A DNA stretch of 64,000 bases from Planococcaceae bacterium Storch 2/2-2 (GCA_009740415.1 WOYE01000009.1:310001-374000); one strand, 5' to 3'; shown: positions 34,129 to 43,315, counted from the stretch's first letter. Translations and numbers: made by a program. Notes: generated by a model not told the origin, from the sequence alone.

Positions 34129-34344
34129 TTATTCGTTTTCGTTCGCCTGTTTGACGACATTGGTCGCTTGGGGTCCACGATTTCCGTCGACGACTTCAAA
34201 TGTGACAGCTTCTCCTTCATCGAGCGTTTTAAACCCTTCGCCTGTAATTCCTGTGAAGTGGACGAAATAGTCGTTTCCATCTTCTGCTTCGATGAAACCG
34301 TATCCTTTTTCGTTGCTAAACCATTTAACTGTACCGTTTACCAT
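34129..34344 (-). CDS. cold-shock protein (CspA family)
   Basis: This 71-residue single-domain RNA chaperone has the RNP1 motif KGYGFI and RNP2-like YFVHF, starting [19 protein letters not shown], in full family length. It binds single-stranded RNA/DNA and helps translation at low temperature. GAGGAGGAA precedes the ATG. A strong promoter (34407-34435 on the minus strand) gives a leader of about 55 bases, shorter than the long cold-box leaders of the main cold-inducible genes, so this copy could be constitutive. Confidence 0.95.
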   Translation of the reverse strand: MVNGTVKWFSNEKGYGFIEAEDGNDYFVHFTGITGEGFKTLDEGEAVTFEVVDGNRGPQATNVVKQANENE

Positions 34345-34406
34345 GTCGATTCCTCCTCGCGCGACGCCATGTGCGCCTTTTTCATTTCCGCTCTGCGGAT
34401 GACTTC

Positions 34407-34435
34407 ACTATACTAAAGAACCGAATCATCGTCAA
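34407..34435 (-). promoter_or_regulatory. promoter of the cold-shock gene
   Basis: On the minus strand TTGACG (34435-34430), 17 bases, TATAGT (34412-34407): close to the sigma-A consensus. Confidence 0.8.
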
Positions 34436-34444
34436 TGACGCGCG

Positions 34445-34987
34445 TTACGCTTCGTCGCTCACGAGAAATCCTGCTTCATCAAGTGCACGGATTGCTTCGT
34501 CAATCGCCGCTTCATCTTTTCCTTCGATCGTATGAAGGTGGATGCCTGTTTCAGATAAGTGGTGTAAATAAGGGGCGTTCGATGCTTCGACTTGTGCGAT
34601 GAAATCGTCCACTTCTTTCCGGTTCGACACCATGATCGACGCGTTCAAGTCACCGTAGACGGGATGTTCGACGATGACGTTTTTCACCGTCAATCCGTGG
34701 TCGACGAAAATGTACAACTCTTCCGCCGTCTGTTCCGGCGTATGCAAACAAGCGATCGTGCGACGTGCACGGTCTGTTTTCGCATCGTCGATGTACAAAT
34801 ACCCACGGCTCGTTGCGATGATCGGGCATCCTTTCGCTTTCAACAACGTAATGTCACCGACGATCACTTGTCGGCTCACTCCTGTCTGTTCTCCGAGCGC
34901 TCGCCCAGGAAGCGGTGTCGTCGCTTCCTGTAACAATTGTACGAGCTTTTTTCTTCGTTCTGCACCTTCTAATTTTCGTTTCGTCAT
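34445..34987 (-). CDS. niaR: NAD biosynthesis repressor NiaR
   Basis: NiaR (YrxA) is a nicotinic-acid-responsive repressor of de novo NAD genes. The 180-residue protein has an N-terminal helix-turn-helix (LPGRALGEQTGVSRQVIVGDITLLKAKG) and the C-terminal 3H domain with conserved histidines (EHPVYG, YLHHLSETGIHLHTIEG) that binds metal and ligand. The start at 34987 overlaps the nifS stop (ATGA). The likely operator lies in the nifS-nadC divergent region. Confidence 0.9.
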   Translation of the reverse strand: MTKRKLEGAERRKKLVQLLQEATTPLPGRALGEQTGVSRQVIVGDITLLKAKGCPIIATSRGYLYIDDAKTDRARRTIACLHTPEQTAEELYIFVDHGLTVKNVIVEHPVYGDLNASIMVSNRKEVDDFIAQVEASNAPYLHHLSETGIHLHTIEGKDEAAIDEAIRALDEAGFLVSDEA

Positions 34988-36150
34988 GAATGAAAGACCT
35001 CCTGTTTCGGCATGCGAGCAGTATGGTCGCGCAAACTGTCGATGATCGCTTGAGCGAGTCCGTCGATCTCTTCTTCTGTCGTATCGCGGCCGAATGAGAC
35101 GCGGACGAACTCTTTCGCGCGGTCTTCCGATACGCCGAGTGCGTACATCGCTTTTGAAGCGACTTGCATACCGACTTGACAAGCGCTTCCTGTTGAAATC
35201 GCATACCCTTTTTCATTCAATCGTAACATAAGTAACTGCCCTTCGATCGGATAAATTCCGAAACCGATAATATGGGGCAACTGTTCGGTCGGATGTTCAT
35301 AAACGGTCAGTCGCTCGCCGAATGTTTTACGAAGCGGTTGGAGGAGACGTTCGCGCAATCGTTTGTAACGCTCTTGTCGCTCGATGCGTGTCCGGAGCGC
35401 TTCCGTGCTCGCTGTTACGAAGCTGACGATGCCAGGAACGTTTACAGTGCCACCGCGAAACCCGCTTTCGTGCGTGAGCCCTGGAAAGAGAGGACTCCAA
35501 CGAACGCGCGGACGAATGTAGGCGGCAGCGACGCCTTTCGGTCCGTAAATTTTATGGCTCGCGATCGTTAAAGCGTCGACGTACGGTGTAATGTCGGATA
35601 CGTCGAGTTCTCCGAACGTTTGGACCGCATCGACGAGAAGAGCAGCGCCGTACTGTTTCGCAAGGTAAGACAATTGCTCGATCGGTTGAATGACACCGAT
35701 TTCCGGGTTCGCGTGTTGAACGATCAATACGGTCGTTTCGTCCGTCATCGCTCGTTTCAATGCGTCCAGATCGACGATTCCATTTCGTTGGAGAGGAATG
35801 CTCGTCACGCGAAATCCGATCGTTTCTAAAAAGGCGACAGCGCTATCGACTGACGGATGTTCTCCGCGGCTCATGACGATATGCATGCCTCGTTCTTTTT
35901 GGCCGAGTGCGAGTTGAGTAATCGCGAGTAAGTTACTTTCTGTTCCGCTCGCCGTAAAGTAGAGACGGTGCGGTGCGACGTCGAGTTGTTCAGCGAGGCG
36001 AACGCGACTCCGTTCGAGCAATCGGCTCGCTTTCCCTCCGATGTCATGCAAACTGTTCGTATTTCCATACAATGTCGTTGCGACGGTTTCGTAGACGTCC
36101 GCTGCTTTTCGGTCGAGCGGTGTCGTAGCACTATGGTCAAAATTAATCAT
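34984..36150 (-). CDS. nifS: cysteine desulfurase NifS of the NAD cluster
   Basis: This 388-residue PLP cysteine desulfurase starts INFDHSATTPLD and shows the PLP lysine in ASHKIYGPKG and the catalytic cysteine in GSACQVG. In Bacillus the NifS next to nad genes supplies sulfur for the NadA 4Fe-4S cluster; the same role is inferred here from the divergent nadC-nadA. Start ATG 36150 has AAAGGAA at suitable distance; upstream in-frame residues are not family-like. Operon with niaR. Confidence 0.92.
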   Translation of the reverse strand: MINFDHSATTPLDRKAADVYETVATTLYGNTNSLHDIGGKASRLLERSRVRLAEQLDVAPHRLYFTASGTESNLLAITQLALGQKERGMHIVMSRGEHPSVDSAVAFLETIGFRVTSIPLQRNGIVDLDALKRAMTDETTVLIVQHANPEIGVIQPIEQLSYLAKQYGAALLVDAVQTFGELDVSDITPYVDALTIASHKIYGPKGVAAAYIRPRVRWSPLFPGLTHESGFRGGTVNVPGIVSFVTASTEALRTRIERQERYKRLRERLLQPLRKTFGERLTVYEHPTEQLPHIIGFGIYPIEGQLLMLRLNEKGYAISTGSACQVGMQVASKAMYALGVSEDRAKEFVRVSFGRDTTEEEIDGLAQAIIDSLRDHTARMPKQEVFHS

Positions 36151-36187
36151 CAAAATCGTTCCTTTCTTTTCGGTTGATACAAACATC

Positions 36188-36253
36188 TTGTCATATGATT
36201 AAAATTATGTAAAGATAGGTGTCAAGACAGTTGACGAACAAATCTGTCAACAC
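36188..36253. promoter_or_regulatory. divergent nifS/nadC promoter region with candidate NiaR operator
   Basis: A 168-base divergent gap holds GTGTCAAGACAG (36219-36230) and the related inverted element CTGTCAACAC (36244-36253), also seen as GTTGAC / GTCAAC arms. On the plus strand TTGTCA (36188) with TGTAAAGAT downstream, and on the minus strand TTGACA followed 17 bases later by TTAATC, could be promoters overlapped by these repeats. This suits repression of both transcripts by NiaR. The NiaR consensus was not available for comparison. Confidence 0.55.
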
Positions 36254-36318
36254 TCGTCACATTTTGTCAAGCAGTCCATGGACAGAAGAGAGAAGGGACG
36301 AGGAAGGGGGAGCTATTT

Positions 36319-37161
36319 TTGTTAAATCGTGTAGCATTGCGCGAACGACTTACACTTTTTTACAACGAAGACGTCGGAACGGGAGATGTGAGTGCTCAGT
36401 CGATTTTTGATGAGCAGACGAACGGTTCGATGGACATCATTGCAAAAGACGACGGTATTTTTTGTGGTCGACCGGTCATCGAAGAAGGTTTTCGTTTAGA
36501 ACAGACAGACGTGAACATCGACTGTTTCGTAGAAGACGGTGATCGGATCGAGCGAGGGGACGTCGTCGCTCGTTTGCACGGACCGGTTCGTACGTTATTG
36601 ACGACGGAGCGACTCGTTTTAAATTGCATTCAACGAATGAGTGCCATCGCTACGGAAACGGCGCGACTCGTCCGTTTAATGAATAGCGAGACGACGAAGT
36701 TAGCGGATACGCGGAAGACGATGCCTGGATTCCGCATGCTCGATAAATATGCCGTTCGTGTCGGAGGCGGACATAACCATCGCTACGGTTTGTACGACGC
36801 TGTCATGTTGAAAGATAACCATATCGCCTTTGCAGGAAGTATCGCAGACGCGGTCGCACGCGCACGTGAAGCGGTCGGTCACACCGTTCCCATCGAAGTG
36901 GAAATCGAGACGAAAGAGCAGTTGCTTGAAGCGATCGATGCGCATCCGGACATCATTATGTTCGACAATCGTACGCCGGAAGAAATTATCGACTGGATCG
37001 AGCTCGTACCGGAGACGATTCGGACGGAAGCGAGTGGCATGATTACGGAAGAGACGATCGCCGAATATGGCAAGACAGGCGTCGATTACATTTCAGTCGG
37101 TGCATTGACACATAGTGTACGCGCGTTTGACTTTAGCGCAAACGTGACCGTGAAAGATTGA
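36319..37161 (+). CDS. nadC: nicotinate-nucleotide pyrophosphorylase (carboxylating)
   Basis: NadC converts quinolinate and PRPP to nicotinate mononucleotide. The 280-residue protein has EDVGTGDVSAQ, LVLNCIQRMSAIAT, DTRKTMPGFRMLDKYAVRVGGGHNHR and LKDNH, all family hallmarks. The start is TTG 36319, eight bases after GGAAGGGGGAG. In B. subtilis nadB precedes it; here there is no nadB between the divergent promoter and nadC. Confidence 0.95.
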   Translation: MLNRVALRERLTLFYNEDVGTGDVSAQSIFDEQTNGSMDIIAKDDGIFCGRPVIEEGFRLEQTDVNIDCFVEDGDRIERGDVVARLHGPVRTLLTTERLVLNCIQRMSAIATETARLVRLMNSETTKLADTRKTMPGFRMLDKYAVRVGGGHNHRYGLYDAVMLKDNHIAFAGSIADAVARAREAVGHTVPIEVEIETKEQLLEAIDAHPDIIMFDNRTPEEIIDWIELVPETIRTEASGMITEETIAEYGKTGVDYISVGALTHSVRAFDFSANVTVKD

Positions 37162-37182
37162 ATACATAGTGGAGGAATGATC

Positions 37183-38295
37183 ATGACGATGTTAAATGAT
37201 TTGTTAGAAGAAGAATTGTTTTTACCGGAGCGTTATCGCTCGATGTCAGAGGAAGAGTTAGTCGAAAAAATTACAGCGATTAAAGAGCGTCTCGGAGAGA
37301 AATTGTTCATTCCAGGACACCATTATCAAAAAGATGAAGTGATTCAATTTGCTGACGTATCCGGTGATTCGTTGCAGCTCGCTCAACTGTGTGCAGCGAA
37401 CGAAAAAGCGGAACATATCGTCTTTTGCGGCGTGCATTTCATGGCGGAGACGGCAGACATTTTAACGAATGACGATCAAACGGTTTATTTACCTGATATG
37501 CGTGCCGGCTGTTCGATGGCTGATATGGCGAACATTGATCAGACGGAACGTGCGTGGGATGCGCTCGTTGAGACGTTCGGTGATACGATCATTCCATTAA
37601 CGTATGTCAATTCGACAGCGGCGATCAAAGCGTTCGTCGGACGTCACGACGGAGCGACAGTGACGAGTTCGAACGCGCATCAAATGGTCGAATGGGCGTT
37701 TACTCAAAAAGAACGTATTTTATTTTTACCCGATCAACATTTAGGGCGCAATACAGCAGCCGATCTCGGTATTGCACTCGATGAGATGGTCGTTTGGGAT
37801 CCGATCCATGAGAAGTTTGAATATGAAGGTTCGATGGACCCGAGCCGTATTAAAGTCATTTTATGGAAAGGTCATTGCTCGGTTCACGAAAACTTCACCG
37901 TGAAAAACGTCGAGTTCGTACGTGAAACGTATCCAGATATGAACATTATCGTGCATCCTGAATGTCCGTACGAAGTCGTTCAATTGGCGGATGTTGACGG
38001 TTCGACGAAAAAGATCATCGAAACGATCGAGCAAGCAGAGTCTGGTACGAAGTGGGCGATTGGAACGGAGATGAACCTCGTCAACCGATTGATTGCACAA
38101 CATCCGGATAAGACGATCATTTCGTTAAATCCGTACATGTGTCCGTGCTTAACGATGAATCGAATCGATATGCCACACTTACTATGGAGCTTAGAATCGA
38201 TTGAAAAAGGCGAGACGGTAAACGTCATCGAAGTCGATGAAGAAACGACGAAGGAAGCGATCGCTGCGCTCGATCGAATGCTCGCTCGCGCATAA
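37183..38295 (+). CDS. nadA: quinolinate synthase NadA
   Basis: NadA condenses iminoaspartate with dihydroxyacetone phosphate to quinolinate using a 4Fe-4S cluster. The 370-residue long-type protein has [14 protein letters not shown], the cluster cysteines in [17 protein letters not shown] and YMCPCLTMN, and [13 protein letters not shown] 37183 lies seven bases after GTGGAGGA; ATG 37177 is one base from it. The substrate iminoaspartate must come from an aspartate oxidase or dehydrogenase encoded elsewhere. The T-box leader begins right after. Confidence 0.95.
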   Translation: MTMLNDLLEEELFLPERYRSMSEEELVEKITAIKERLGEKLFIPGHHYQKDEVIQFADVSGDSLQLAQLCAANEKAEHIVFCGVHFMAETADILTNDDQTVYLPDMRAGCSMADMANIDQTERAWDALVETFGDTIIPLTYVNSTAAIKAFVGRHDGATVTSSNAHQMVEWAFTQKERILFLPDQHLGRNTAADLGIALDEMVVWDPIHEKFEYEGSMDPSRIKVILWKGHCSVHENFTVKNVEFVRETYPDMNIIVHPECPYEVVQLADVDGSTKKIIETIEQAESGTKWAIGTEMNLVNRLIAQHPDKTIISLNPYMCPCLTMNRIDMPHLLWSLESIEKGETVNVIEVDEETTKEAIAALDRMLARA

Positions 38296-38339
38296 TTGCT
38301 TGACAAATCGGAATCGTCGTGCAAAAATATGGTCAACTT

Positions 38340-38571
38340 ATAAAATCGGCGTGGAAGACGGACGAGTACATAACGAGCGGTGTACAGAGAGTGAAAAGCG
38401 AGCTGAAATTTTCACCATACGCAGTTATGGAACCTACCATCTGAGCTCTAGTGAAAGCTAGCGTTCCTTTGCGTTAAAAAGGATAGAGAGAAGCGACTCG
38501 TCGCTTAAATTGATGGTGGTACCGCGGAGCACACGTTTCGTCCTCATAGTAGGATGAACGTGTGCTTTTTG
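38340..38571 (+). promoter_or_regulatory. T-box riboswitch, proline specifier, upstream of proBA
   Basis: Leader that reads tRNA charging. In stem I the AGTA element (38365-38368) and GAA (38430-38432) flank a helix closed by CATAAC / GTTATG, so the specifier triplet is CCT (38433-38435), a proline codon. The T-box itself, TGGTGGTACCGCG, spans 38514-38526. The terminator is AGCACACGTTTCGTCCT pairing with AGGATGAACGTGTGCT then five T (38528-38570). Uncharged tRNA-Pro would favour antitermination and expression of proBA. A TTGACA near 38300 may be the -35. Confidence 0.92.
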
Positions 38572-38588
38572 TCGTGAAAGGGGATCGG

Positions 38589-39707
38589 ATGATGAAAAAA
38601 GAACGGATCGTCGTAAAAATCGGGAGCAGCTCGCTCACGAGTCCGACGGGAGAAATTGATTATGCCAAAATGAAAGAACATGTCGGTGCGCTCGCACAAT
38701 TGAAGCGTCTCGGACATGAGGTCGTTCTCGTCTCGAGCGGAGCGGTTGCTGCTGGATTTAAACAGTTGAACTATGCGATTCGTCCGGTGACGACGAAAGG
38801 GAAGCAAGCAGCTGCAGCGGTTGGTCAAGGGTTGCTCATTCAAACGTATAACGAACTGTTTCAAAACGAGAAGCTGTTGCCACCAGCACAACTACTACTG
38901 ACGCGTCAAGATTTTTCACATCGCGAAACGTATGAACATATTTTTAGTACGATGACTGAGCTATTAGAGCGCGGCGTCATTCCGATCGTCAATGAAAACG
39001 ATACGGTCGCTGTCGACGAATTGACATTCGGTGACAACGACATGTTGTCAGCGCTCGTCGCAGGGATGATCCATGCGGAACGGCTCATCATTTTAACCGA
39101 TATTAACGGCATTTACTCTGCGAATCCGAGAACGGACCCGGAGGCGGAAAAGTTCGAGACGATTCATACGATTGACGAACAATTGCTCGGCATGGCCGAC
39201 TCGAAAGGTTCATCGGTTGGAACGGGTGGCATGACGAGCAAATTGCTCGCGGCACGCCGCGCGCAAAAACTCGGCGTCGAAGTGTTCATCGGAAGTGGAG
39301 TCGGCGAAGATAAACTCGTCAATATTTTAAAAGGGAATGGCGATGGGACGTACGTCTTGCTCGATGAAAATAAACCGATGACGACGAAACGCCAATGGGT
39401 CGCTCTCCATTCGGATGCAGCAGGTGAACTTCACGTCGATGAAGGAGCGGAACGAGCGATCGTTCACCGAGGAAAAAGTTTACTGCCCGCAGGCATTACA
39501 CGGATCGTCGGTCATTTTGAAGAAGGCGATGTCGTCGACGTCTATGCGGGCGGTAACCGAATCGGAAAAGGCGTTGTGCAATATAGTGAAGAAGCGCTCC
39601 GAGAAGCGATTCTTCGGAGAGAACGATTAGAACATACGGACCCGATGAAAGAAGTGATCCACCGGGATCAATGGGTCGACAGAGGGGGAATTGACAATGA
39701 CGAATGA
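38589..39707 (+). CDS. proB: glutamate 5-kinase
   Basis: ProB phosphorylates glutamate, the first step of proline synthesis. The 372-residue protein has the amino-acid-kinase fold (VVKIGSSSLT, VSSGAVAAG, NENDTVAVDEL, FGDNDMLSALVA, GTGGMTSKL) and a C-terminal PUA domain (about 275-350). The ATG 38589 (or 38592) after AAAGGGG is used; upstream in-frame codons are inside the T-box terminator. The end overlaps proA by 11 bases. Confidence 0.95.
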   Translation: MMKKERIVVKIGSSSLTSPTGEIDYAKMKEHVGALAQLKRLGHEVVLVSSGAVAAGFKQLNYAIRPVTTKGKQAAAAVGQGLLIQTYNELFQNEKLLPPAQLLLTRQDFSHRETYEHIFSTMTELLERGVIPIVNENDTVAVDELTFGDNDMLSALVAGMIHAERLIILTDINGIYSANPRTDPEAEKFETIHTIDEQLLGMADSKGSSVGTGGMTSKLLAARRAQKLGVEVFIGSGVGEDKLVNILKGNGDGTYVLLDENKPMTTKRQWVALHSDAAGELHVDEGAERAIVHRGKSLLPAGITRIVGHFEEGDVVDVYAGGNRIGKGVVQYSEEALREAILRRERLEHTDPMKEVIHRDQWVDRGGIDNDE

Positions 39708-40944
39708 AACACCACTTCAACAATTAGGAAAACGAGCGAAACGAGCGAGTGCGGCATTGAATCGGACGACGGATGCGGAGCGCAATGAAGCACTCCGTGC
39801 GATCGCTCAACAGTTACGAACAGACGAGTCAACGATTTTAGAAGCGAATGCGCTCGACGTGACACGCGCACGTAAAAAAGGGACAGATGAAGCCGTCATC
39901 GACCGAATCCTTTTAAATGCGGACCGGTTGGAAGGCATCGCGGAAGCGGCGGAACAAATTGCAAACTTAGCGAACCCGCTCGGTCGCACGATCGAACAGT
40001 CGACACACGACAAAGGGTTTACGATTGAAAAAGTGACGGTCCCGCTCGGCGTCATCGGGATGGTGTACGAAGCGCGTCCGAACGTAACGGTTGACGCAGC
40101 GGCACTTTGCTTGAAAACAGGTAATGCCGTTTTACTTCGCGGTTCATCGTCAGCGCTCGATTCGAACAAAGCGCTCGTCGCTTCGATTCAGCGAGCACTC
40201 GAAGGAGTCGGATTGACGAAAGATGCCGTCTTATTAATTGAAGATACGAGCTACGACGTCGCGGACGAGTTGTTCCAAATGAACGAGTACGTCGACGTAC
40301 TCATCCCACGCGGTAGCCAACAACTCATTCAAAACGTGATCCGTAAAGCGACGATTCCTGTCATTGAAACAGGCGCAGGAAACTGCCATATGTACATCGA
40401 CGAAGCGGCGGATGAAGAGATGGCGATCGATCTCGTCTTAAATGCGAAGTTGCAACGTCCGAGCGTTTGTAATGCGATTGAAACGGTACTCGTTCACGAC
40501 AGCGCAGCTGAACGTTTCGGAGCGCGTCTCGTCGACGCATTGCGTGAAAAAGGAACCGAATTGTATTCGAACGATGCATTCGTCGGTGCAGACGACGATC
40601 ACCAAGTGACGGATTGGGATAGCGAGTTTTTACGCGAAGCGATTCGTGTGAAACAGGTCGCATCGCTCGACGAAGCGCTCGACCATATCGCATCGTACAG
40701 TACACAACATTCGGAAGCAATCGTAACTGAAGATCAAGAAGCGGCTGCACGATTTTTACAAGAAGTCGACGCAGCGGCTGTTTACCATAACGTCTCGACA
40801 CGATTTACAGACGGCTTTGAATACGGCTACGGGGCAGAGATGGGCATTAGTACGCAAAAATTACATGCGCGTGGTCCGATGGGACTCGAAGCGTTAACGT
40901 CGACGAAATTCCTCATCCAAGGAAATGGTCAAACGCGCGGATAA
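39697..40944 (+). CDS. proA: glutamate-5-semialdehyde dehydrogenase
   Basis: ProA reduces glutamyl phosphate to the semialdehyde with NADPH. The 415-residue aldehyde-dehydrogenase-fold protein has VPLGVIGMVYEARPNVTVDAA, LLRGSSSA, the catalytic cysteine in QRPSVCNAIET, and HARGPMGLEALTSTKF at the C-terminus. ATG 39697 is seven bases after GAGGGGGAA; the TTG at 39691 is less likely. A perfect terminator follows 70 bases later. Confidence 0.95.
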   Translation: MTNETPLQQLGKRAKRASAALNRTTDAERNEALRAIAQQLRTDESTILEANALDVTRARKKGTDEAVIDRILLNADRLEGIAEAAEQIANLANPLGRTIEQSTHDKGFTIEKVTVPLGVIGMVYEARPNVTVDAAALCLKTGNAVLLRGSSSALDSNKALVASIQRALEGVGLTKDAVLLIEDTSYDVADELFQMNEYVDVLIPRGSQQLIQNVIRKATIPVIETGAGNCHMYIDEAADEEMAIDLVLNAKLQRPSVCNAIETVLVHDSAAERFGARLVDALREKGTELYSNDAFVGADDDHQVTDWDSEFLREAIRVKQVASLDEALDHIASYSTQHSEAIVTEDQEAAARFLQEVDAAAVYHNVSTRFTDGFEYGYGAEMGISTQKLHARGPMGLEALTSTKFLIQGNGQTRG

Positions 40945-41015
40945 GGAACGACGAGTAGACAGTAACCGAACCTCCTTTTTTAAGAAAACTTAAAAAATCG
41001 ATCATTAAAATGAAA

Positions 41016-41060
41016 AGAACCCAGCAACGATTGATTTCATTCAATCGTTGCTGGGTTTTC
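41016..41060. terminator. terminator of proBA
   Basis: AACCCAGCAACGATTGA and TCAATCGTTGCTGGGTT form a perfect 17-bp stem around TTTCAT, followed by TTTTC. An AT-rich palindrome (TTTTTTAAG ... CTTAAAAAA) lies just upstream. The 90 bases from here to the lipoprotein stop hold nothing recognised. Confidence 0.9.
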
Positions 41061-41150
41061 AGATGGTGCGGTTTTGTCCATACGTTTTGCATCCCTTCAT
41101 CGGAGTAGTTACTCGCCAAGCAACTTCACCACGTCATCAAAGGAGATCGT

Positions 41151-41936
41151 TCATTCGTCGATTGAAAAAGTGAACGGTTCGAACGAGATGTCGTAATCGT
41201 CAGAGCTTGCGAACACGTTCAATTCGATCGTTGTCGGAGACGTTTCGCTCACCGGGAAGAGAACGGTGCCGGTACGCGCTTCATGCGGCGCAAGCAACTC
41301 TTCGGAGAGCGGATCGTCGATTTCATTTTCTACGAGCGGCGAGACCGTTTGCTCGCCATCGAACGTCATCGTCATGTTCGACGGCGCGATGAGTACGTTC
41401 GTCGCACTATCGTTTCGTAAAGCGAGTGTCACGTAATGAAACGAGTCGGACGATTCAAGCGTTTGTAGTTGAACCGTTACGCCGAATTGTTCGAGTGTTT
41501 GCTCGACAGCGATCGAATCGTGAATCGGGCTGACCGCATCGAAGTAGGACATTTTCTCCCACTTTTCGACGTGCATTTGAGGAATGAGCGAATCTCCCTT
41601 TTTCTTCGGTTTCATTAAACGTCCTTCGACTTTTATATAATCGTCCGGTGCGATGTCCGCTTCGACGTCGTCGATGAAGAGACGGATAACGTGTCGGTTC
41701 GATTCGGGATCGGCCCACGCTCGAGCGATCAATTGTTCATCGGTTCGCTCGACGTCAAAGACGACCGTTTGAAACGTCGCTCTGTAGTCTGCGTACTCAT
41801 TCGGCCGGTCGAACATTTTATCGTGAGCCGTCGTCGCTAAATGTTTCGCTGAGGGAGGGTCGTCTACCTCTTCGCTGCAACCGAATAGTGAAACTGTAAA
41901 AAGAAGGGCCAAAGTGAGTACGTAAAATCGTTTCAT
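41151..41936 (-). CDS. putative secreted lipoprotein
   Basis: This 261-residue protein has a type II signal: MKRF, a hydrophobic stretch and the lipobox SLFGC with the lipidated Cys at residue 20. The mature part has an N-terminal OB-like region (YIKVEGRLMKP) and a C-terminal beta-sandwich reminiscent of DUF4352/DUF5067-type domains (VTLALRNDSATNVLIAPSNMTMTFDGEQ). Function is unknown; probably displayed on the outer membrane face. Monocistronic, convergent with proA. Confidence 0.75.
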   Translation of the reverse strand: MKRFYVLTLALLFTVSLFGCSEEVDDPPSAKHLATTAHDKMFDRPNEYADYRATFQTVVFDVERTDEQLIARAWADPESNRHVIRLFIDDVEADIAPDDYIKVEGRLMKPKKKGDSLIPQMHVEKWEKMSYFDAVSPIHDSIAVEQTLEQFGVTVQLQTLESSDSFHYVTLALRNDSATNVLIAPSNMTMTFDGEQTVSPLVENEIDDPLSEELLAPHEARTGTVLFPVSETSPTTIELNVFASSDDYDISFEPFTFSIDE

Positions 41937-42131
41937 AAGCGTCGTTTTCCATCCTTTCCTAGAGCGTTGCTTTTGACATCAAGTCGTCGGATCAGCATCG
42001 CTCGTTCGTTATATGTAGTTTACATGACAAGCTCGCTCGTTGTCATCTAAGGAATGAAAAAGGACAAATGGATGATGAAAGCGGTTGCTTTGAAAAAAAG
42101 AGAAAAAAGGACAATATGGAAGGAATGATTG

Positions 42132-42140
42132 TGATATACT
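42132..42140 (+). promoter_or_regulatory. extended -10 promoter element for ilvE
   Basis: TGATATACT is an extended -10 located 36 bases before the ilvE start; no clear -35 was found. Confidence 0.5.
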
Positions 42141-42175
42141 GAATAAATAGAAAATTCTGAAGGGAAGTAGTGCAA

Positions 42176-43258
42176 ATGAAAGTAGAAAATATTCGTATTG
42201 AATTAACGGATCAACCGAACGACAAACCCGACTGGAACAACCTTCAGTTCGGACGTACATTTACGGACCATATGTTCGTGATGGATTACACACCAGAGAA
42301 CGGATGGCACGATGCGCGAATTATCCCATACGGTGACTTACCGATGAGCCCTGCTTCAAGCGTCCTCCATTACGGACAGACGGTATTTGAAGGATTGAAA
42401 GCGTACCGAGACCGTGAAGGAAATGTATCGATGTTCCGCCCGGATCAAAATATGAAACGGATGAACGATTCGAACGAGCGCCTTTGCATGCCTGCTTTCG
42501 ATGGAGATTTCGTCATCGAAGCGATGAAAGTGTTGATCGATGTCGATCGCGATTGGGTACCTGATGTCGAAGGGACAGCACTTTACATTCGTCCGGTCTT
42601 GTTCGCAACGAGCCCGAACTTAGGGGTGGATCCTTCAGCGAACTACCGCATGATCATTATGATGTCACCGGTTGGCGCGTATTACGAAGGCGGAATCAAC
42701 CCGGTTAAAATCGCAGTAGAAAGCCATTACGTCCGTGCCGTAAAAGGCGGAACGGGTGCTGCAAAAACAGCAGGAAACTATGCGAGTTCGTTGAAAGCAC
42801 AACAAGAAGCGGAGAAAAAAGGGTACGAACAAGTGCTTTGGCTTGACGGACGCGAACACCGTTACGTCGAAGAAGTCGGTGCGATGAACGTCTTCTTTAA
42901 AATCGACGGTGAAATCGTTACACCGGAACTGAACGGAAGTATTTTACCGGGTGTCACTCGTCGTTCCGTGATTGAACTGCTTCAACATTGGGGAGAGCCG
43001 GTCGTTGAACGTCGCTTGGCGATGCAAGAAATTTACGATGCGGCACAAGAAGGAAAATTAGAAGAAGCGTTCGGTACAGGTACGGCGGCGGTCATTTCAC
43101 CGATCGGCGAGCTGTATTGGAATGAAGAACAGATGGTCATTAACGAAGGGAAAATCGGTTCCCTTTCGCAAAAGATTTATGATACAATTACGGGTATTCA
43201 GTCAGGTGAAGTAGAAGACCCGTTCGGCTGGCGTGTCGACGTCCCGAAAAGAGGGTAG
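42176..43258 (+). CDS. ilvE: branched-chain amino acid aminotransferase
   Basis: This 360-residue fold type IV PLP enzyme catalyses the last or first step of Val/Leu/Ile synthesis or breakdown. Visible are FGQTVFEGLKAY-like LHYGQTVFEGLKAYR, RMNDSNERLCMP, the PLP lysine region GGTGAAKTAGNYASSL, EEVGAMNVFF, and LPGVTRRSVIEL and GTGTAAVISP. ATG 42176 is better spaced from GGGAAG than the GTG at 42170. No T-box or leader peptide is visible. A terminator follows. Confidence 0.95.
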   Translation: MKVENIRIELTDQPNDKPDWNNLQFGRTFTDHMFVMDYTPENGWHDARIIPYGDLPMSPASSVLHYGQTVFEGLKAYRDREGNVSMFRPDQNMKRMNDSNERLCMPAFDGDFVIEAMKVLIDVDRDWVPDVEGTALYIRPVLFATSPNLGVDPSANYRMIIMMSPVGAYYEGGINPVKIAVESHYVRAVKGGTGAAKTAGNYASSLKAQQEAEKKGYEQVLWLDGREHRYVEEVGAMNVFFKIDGEIVTPELNGSILPGVTRRSVIELLQHWGEPVVERRLAMQEIYDAAQEGKLEEAFGTGTAAVISPIGELYWNEEQMVINEGKIGSLSQKIYDTITGIQSGEVEDPFGWRVDVPKRG

Positions 43259-43263
43259 TAGAG

Positions 43264-43293
43264 AAAGCAGGGCGCTTGACGCTCTGCTTTTTT
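43264..43293 (+). terminator. terminator of ilvE
   Basis: AAAGCAGGGCG pairs with CGCTCTGCTTT (one G-T), loop CTTGA, then T run. Confidence 0.8.
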
Positions 43294-43315
43294 ATACGGA
43301 AAGAGGAGGGTTTTT

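Noticed and set aside
34988-35182. Long arginine-rich extension of niaR
   Set aside because: It is the out-of-frame shadow of nifS; the ATG overlapping the nifS stop gives the normal NiaR start.
40945-41010. AT-rich palindrome TTTTTTAAG ... CTTAAAAAA after proA as a second terminator
   Set aside because: The stem is almost only A-T and the strong 17-bp terminator directly follows; kept only as a remark.
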